NCBI GenBank assembly: GCA_031216755.1
Contig: JARUHG010000004.1
Coordinates: 186,001-250,000, forward strand
Direction of reading: 5' to 3'
Length of the DNA: 64,000 nucleotides
Source of the DNA: Lysobacter arvi
GTDB taxonomy: Bacteria > Pseudomonadota > Gammaproteobacteria > Xanthomonadales > Xanthomonadaceae
Shown piece after piece: positions 61,766 through 64,000 of this stretch (within the stretch, counting starts at the first letter, position 1; every line of letters starts with the position of its first letter). The position numbers and the translations under genes were made by a program. A model generated the notes under the pieces. The model was given only the letters and a program-made list of their open reading frames with translations. It searched no databases and had not been told where the DNA came from.

Positions 61766-62015
61766 GCGGCATCGCGCCCGCCACGACGGAGGCTCCCATG
61801 CGCGCGCCGTCACGCGCGGCGGATCCACACTGCCGGCCCACAGCTGGACGTGTGGAACGTGGTCGGCGGATCGTCGTGAACGCGCGGGGCGTCGAGTATC
61901 GCGGCCGCGCGCAGATGCTCGATATCGCGGCCGCGCACGAAGCCTCCACGGCGCATCGACCGGCGGCTCACACCTTGCGCCCTAGCCTGATCGCGTCTCC
62001 ATCGAGGATCGCGGC

Positions 62016-62303
62016 ATGAAGCAGCTCACCGACAAACACCAGGGCGACACGCGCAGCGGCGTGGGCCGCCAGCCGGAACGCGACGAACTCGGCCGCCGTC
62101 CCACCGAACTGGAGGAGGCGTCGTCGCAGGAAGAAGGCCTCACCCGCGTGGAAGGCGTGCCCAACGACGGGATGAACCCGGAAGTGGGCGAGCTCGACGC
62201 GGAGGCGGAAGCCGAACGCGACCCGGATGCGCAGGACGACCAGGACGACGGCGGCGACAATTCGCTGCCCGGAAAGATGGGCGGCGGCTTGCTGGGGGCG
62301 TGA
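62016..62303 (+). CDS. Small acidic hypothetical protein, 95 aa
   Basis: Starts MKQLTDKHQGDTRSGVGRQP. Very acidic and disorder-prone (DAEAEAERDPDAQDDQDDGG), with no hydrophobic core until a Gly-rich end (GKMGGGLLGA). No family known. 62304-62548 contains only dispersed repeats. Confidence 0.55.
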   Translation: MKQLTDKHQGDTRSGVGRQPERDELGRRPTELEEASSQEEGLTRVEGVPNDGMNPEVGELDAEAEAERDPDAQDDQDDGGDNSLPGKMGGGLLGA

Positions 62304-62548
62304 CGTTCCGGCGACGCCGCGTCACGCGCACCCGGCTCGTCGTTCCAGTGAAAGGCGCGATTGGTCCGCACCTCGCCGTCGGCACCCATCGCGCGCGAAG
62401 CGTGAATGGATTCCAGCGTTCGCTGGAATGACGGCCAAGGGATGGAGCGCTCGTCGATGCTCGCGTGAGACAGGCGTGGCTCCAGCGTTCGCAGTGAGGA
62501 CGCTGCCTCCGCCCTCTCCCGCGAGGGGAGAGGGCGATGATCGCGACG

Positions 62549-64000
62549 TTACTGCGACGACCGGGAGGCGCGGATCTGCGCGTCCACCGCGGCGATCGCG
62601 GTCATGTTCACCACGCGGCGCGGCGTCGAGGCCGGGGTGAGGATGTGCGCAGGCTTGTCCAGACCCATCAGGATCGGCCCGATGGCGACGCCATCGGTCA
62701 TCACGCGCACCATGTTGTAGGTGATGTTGGCCGCGTCGAGGTTCGGCATCACGAACAGGTTCGCGCGCCCCTTCAGCAGCGTGTTGGGGAAGATGCGATG
62801 GCGCAGTTCCTCGTCCCACGCGGTGTCGGCCTGCATCTCGCCGTCGACTTCCAGCTTCGGATAACGCTGCTTGATGAGCTGGAAGACCTTGCGCATCTTC
62901 GCCGCCGACGCGTTGTCGTGGCTGCCGAAATTGCTGTGCGACAGCAGCGCGACCTTCGGTTCGATGCCGAACAGCTTCAGGCGGAACGATGCCTGCAGCG
63001 TCGCCTCGGCGATCTGCTCGGCCGTCGGCTCGCACTGCACGTGCGTGTCGAGGAAGAACCACACGCCCTGGTCGTTGATGACGCCGGTCATGGCCGACGT
63101 ACCCGTCACTCCGCGATCGAAGTCGAACACGCTGCGCAGGTAGCCCAGCTTCTTGTGGAAGCGCCCGACCAGGCCGCAGATCATCGCGTCGGCTTCGCCG
63201 CGTTCGACCATCAGCGCCGCGATCAGCGTCGGGCGCGAACGCAGCAGGTTCTTTGCCGCCGCCGGCGACACGCCGCGGCGCTCGGTCAGCGCGTGGTACT
63301 GCTGCCAGTACTCGTTGAAGCGCGGATCGTCGTTGATGTTGGTCAGTTCGAAATCGACGCCTTCGCGCATGCGCAGGCCAAGGCGCTTGATCCGCGTGTC
63401 GATGACGTCCGGGCGGCCGATGAGGATCGGATACGCGAGTTTCTCGTCGATCACCGTCTGCACGGCGCGCAGCACGGTTTCCTCTTCGCCTTCGGCGTAC
63501 ACCACGCGCTTGAGGTCGCTGCGCGCGCGGTCGTAGACGGGCTTCATCACCAGGCCCGTGCGGTAGATGAACGTGCCGAGCTTTTCCTCGTACGCGCGCA
63601 TGTCCTCGATGGGCCGCGCGGCGACGCCCGACTCCATCGCGGCGCGCGCGACGGCCGGCGCGAGCTTCACCAGCAGGCGCGGATCGAAGGGACGCGGGAT
63701 GAGGTATTCGGGACCGAATTCCGGCGCTTCACCGCCATAGGCCGCGCCCAGGTCCGCAGACTCCTCGCGCGCCAGCTGCGCGATCGCGCGCACGCAGGCG
63801 AGCTTCATCGCCTCGTTGATGCCGGTGGCGCCGACGTCCAGCGCGCCGCGGAAAATGTACGGGAAGCACAGCGCGTTGTTGACCTGGTTCGGGTAGTCCG
63901 AACGGCCGGTCGCGATGATGCAGTCCGGCCGCACGGCCTTCGCGTCTTCCGGCAGGATCTCCGGATACGGATTGGCAAGCGCCAGGATCACCGGGCGCTC
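62549..64000 (-). CDS. maeB: NADP-dependent malic enzyme, MaeB type (partial, N-terminus outside window)
   Basis: About 483 residues, running off the right edge in frame. The visible part has the end of the malic NAD-binding domain (VILALANPYPEILPEDAKAV, IIATGRSDYPNQVNNALCFP, DVGATGINEAMKLACV). It then carries the C-terminal phosphotransacetylase-like domain (PILIGRPDVIDTRIKRLGLR, EADAMICGLVGRFHKKLGYL) that distinguishes MaeB from short malic enzymes. That domain is regulatory in this family (acetyl-CoA). The enzyme converts malate to pyruvate and CO2 with NADPH. Stop at 62549, 12 bp after a CCCTCTCCC-type hairpin. Confidence 0.92.
   Translation of the reverse strand, partial: ERPVILALANPYPEILPEDAKAVRPDCIIATGRSDYPNQVNNALCFPYIFRGALDVGATGINEAMKLACVRAIAQLAREESADLGAAYGGEAPEFGPEYLIPRPFDPRLLVKLAPAVARAAMESGVAARPIEDMRAYEEKLGTFIYRTGLVMKPVYDRARSDLKRVVYAEGEEETVLRAVQTVIDEKLAYPILIGRPDVIDTRIKRLGLRMREGVDFELTNINDDPRFNEYWQQYHALTERRGVSPAAAKNLLRSRPTLIAALMVERGEADAMICGLVGRFHKKLGYLRSVFDFDRGVTGTSAMTGVINDQGVWFFLDTHVQCEPTAEQIAEATLQASFRLKLFGIEPKVALLSHSNFGSHDNASAAKMRKVFQLIKQRYPKLEVDGEMQADTAWDEELRHRIFPNTLLKGRANLFVMPNLDAANITYNMVRVMTDGVAIGPILMGLDKPAHILTPASTPRRVVNMTAIAAVDAQIRASRSSQ

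Overview
The window is GC-rich DNA with densely packed genes, few strand-specific runs and short intergenic gaps. Protein content points to the Xanthomonadaceae/Lysobacteraceae, most likely Lysobacter or a close relative. The pointers are an XAC0095-family protein, a c-di-GMP-binding YajQ protein, a REP-associated transposase with REP hairpins, and dispersed GTCATCCCCGCG-type and CCCCTCTCCC-type intergenic repeats. This is inferred from gene families; no 16S rRNA gene is present.

Layout. 1-9965 is housekeeping: a partial secreted protein, a zinc alcohol dehydrogenase, yajQ, DUF1415, a HAD phosphatase, two rRNA modification enzymes (RsuA-like and RsmC-like), and a YbbA/YbbP-type ABC pair divergent from the SGNH esterase tesA. 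9988-14330 is an RNA-centred region. It holds a 35-codon ORF with its own terminator, two tandem tRNA-like sequences with shortened anticodon loops, a slipin gene and an rtcB RNA ligase gene, then a 118-bp tandem repeat. 14538-46437 is mostly chromosomal background: an ECF sigma/membrane anti-sigma pair, Lrp and MarR-GNAT regulators, peptidases (M28, M23), MFS and ABC exporters, a HipA-like kinase paired with DUF3037, a cold-shock gene, an autotransporter with a degenerate subtilisin domain, an amidohydrolase, RcnB, a histidine kinase, a class C-type beta-lactamase-fold protein and an SDR enzyme.

46770-55996 is an accessory island of competition and defence genes. It contains a GH19-type peptidoglycan hydrolase effector coupled to a secreted immunity candidate, a broken REP-associated transposase with REPs, and an XAC0095 gene with a structured leader. 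It continues with a PAAR-DUF6402 type VI secretion cargo cluster with two membrane or periplasmic small proteins, a second transposase remnant, and an anti-phage dCTP deaminase gene that carries a frameshift. After the island come aceE, an EF-hand protein, a TonB-dependent receptor, a small acidic protein and the C-terminal part of a NADP-malic enzyme.

The most unusual feature is the tRNA-like/slipin/RtcB region (about 10460-13568). RtcB repairs RNA ends left by anticodon-loop cleavage, and the RNAs just upstream look like tRNAs whose anticodon triplet is missing. A link between the two is my inference. The second focus is the island, where effector, immunity and phage-defence genes lie among remnants of mobile elements.
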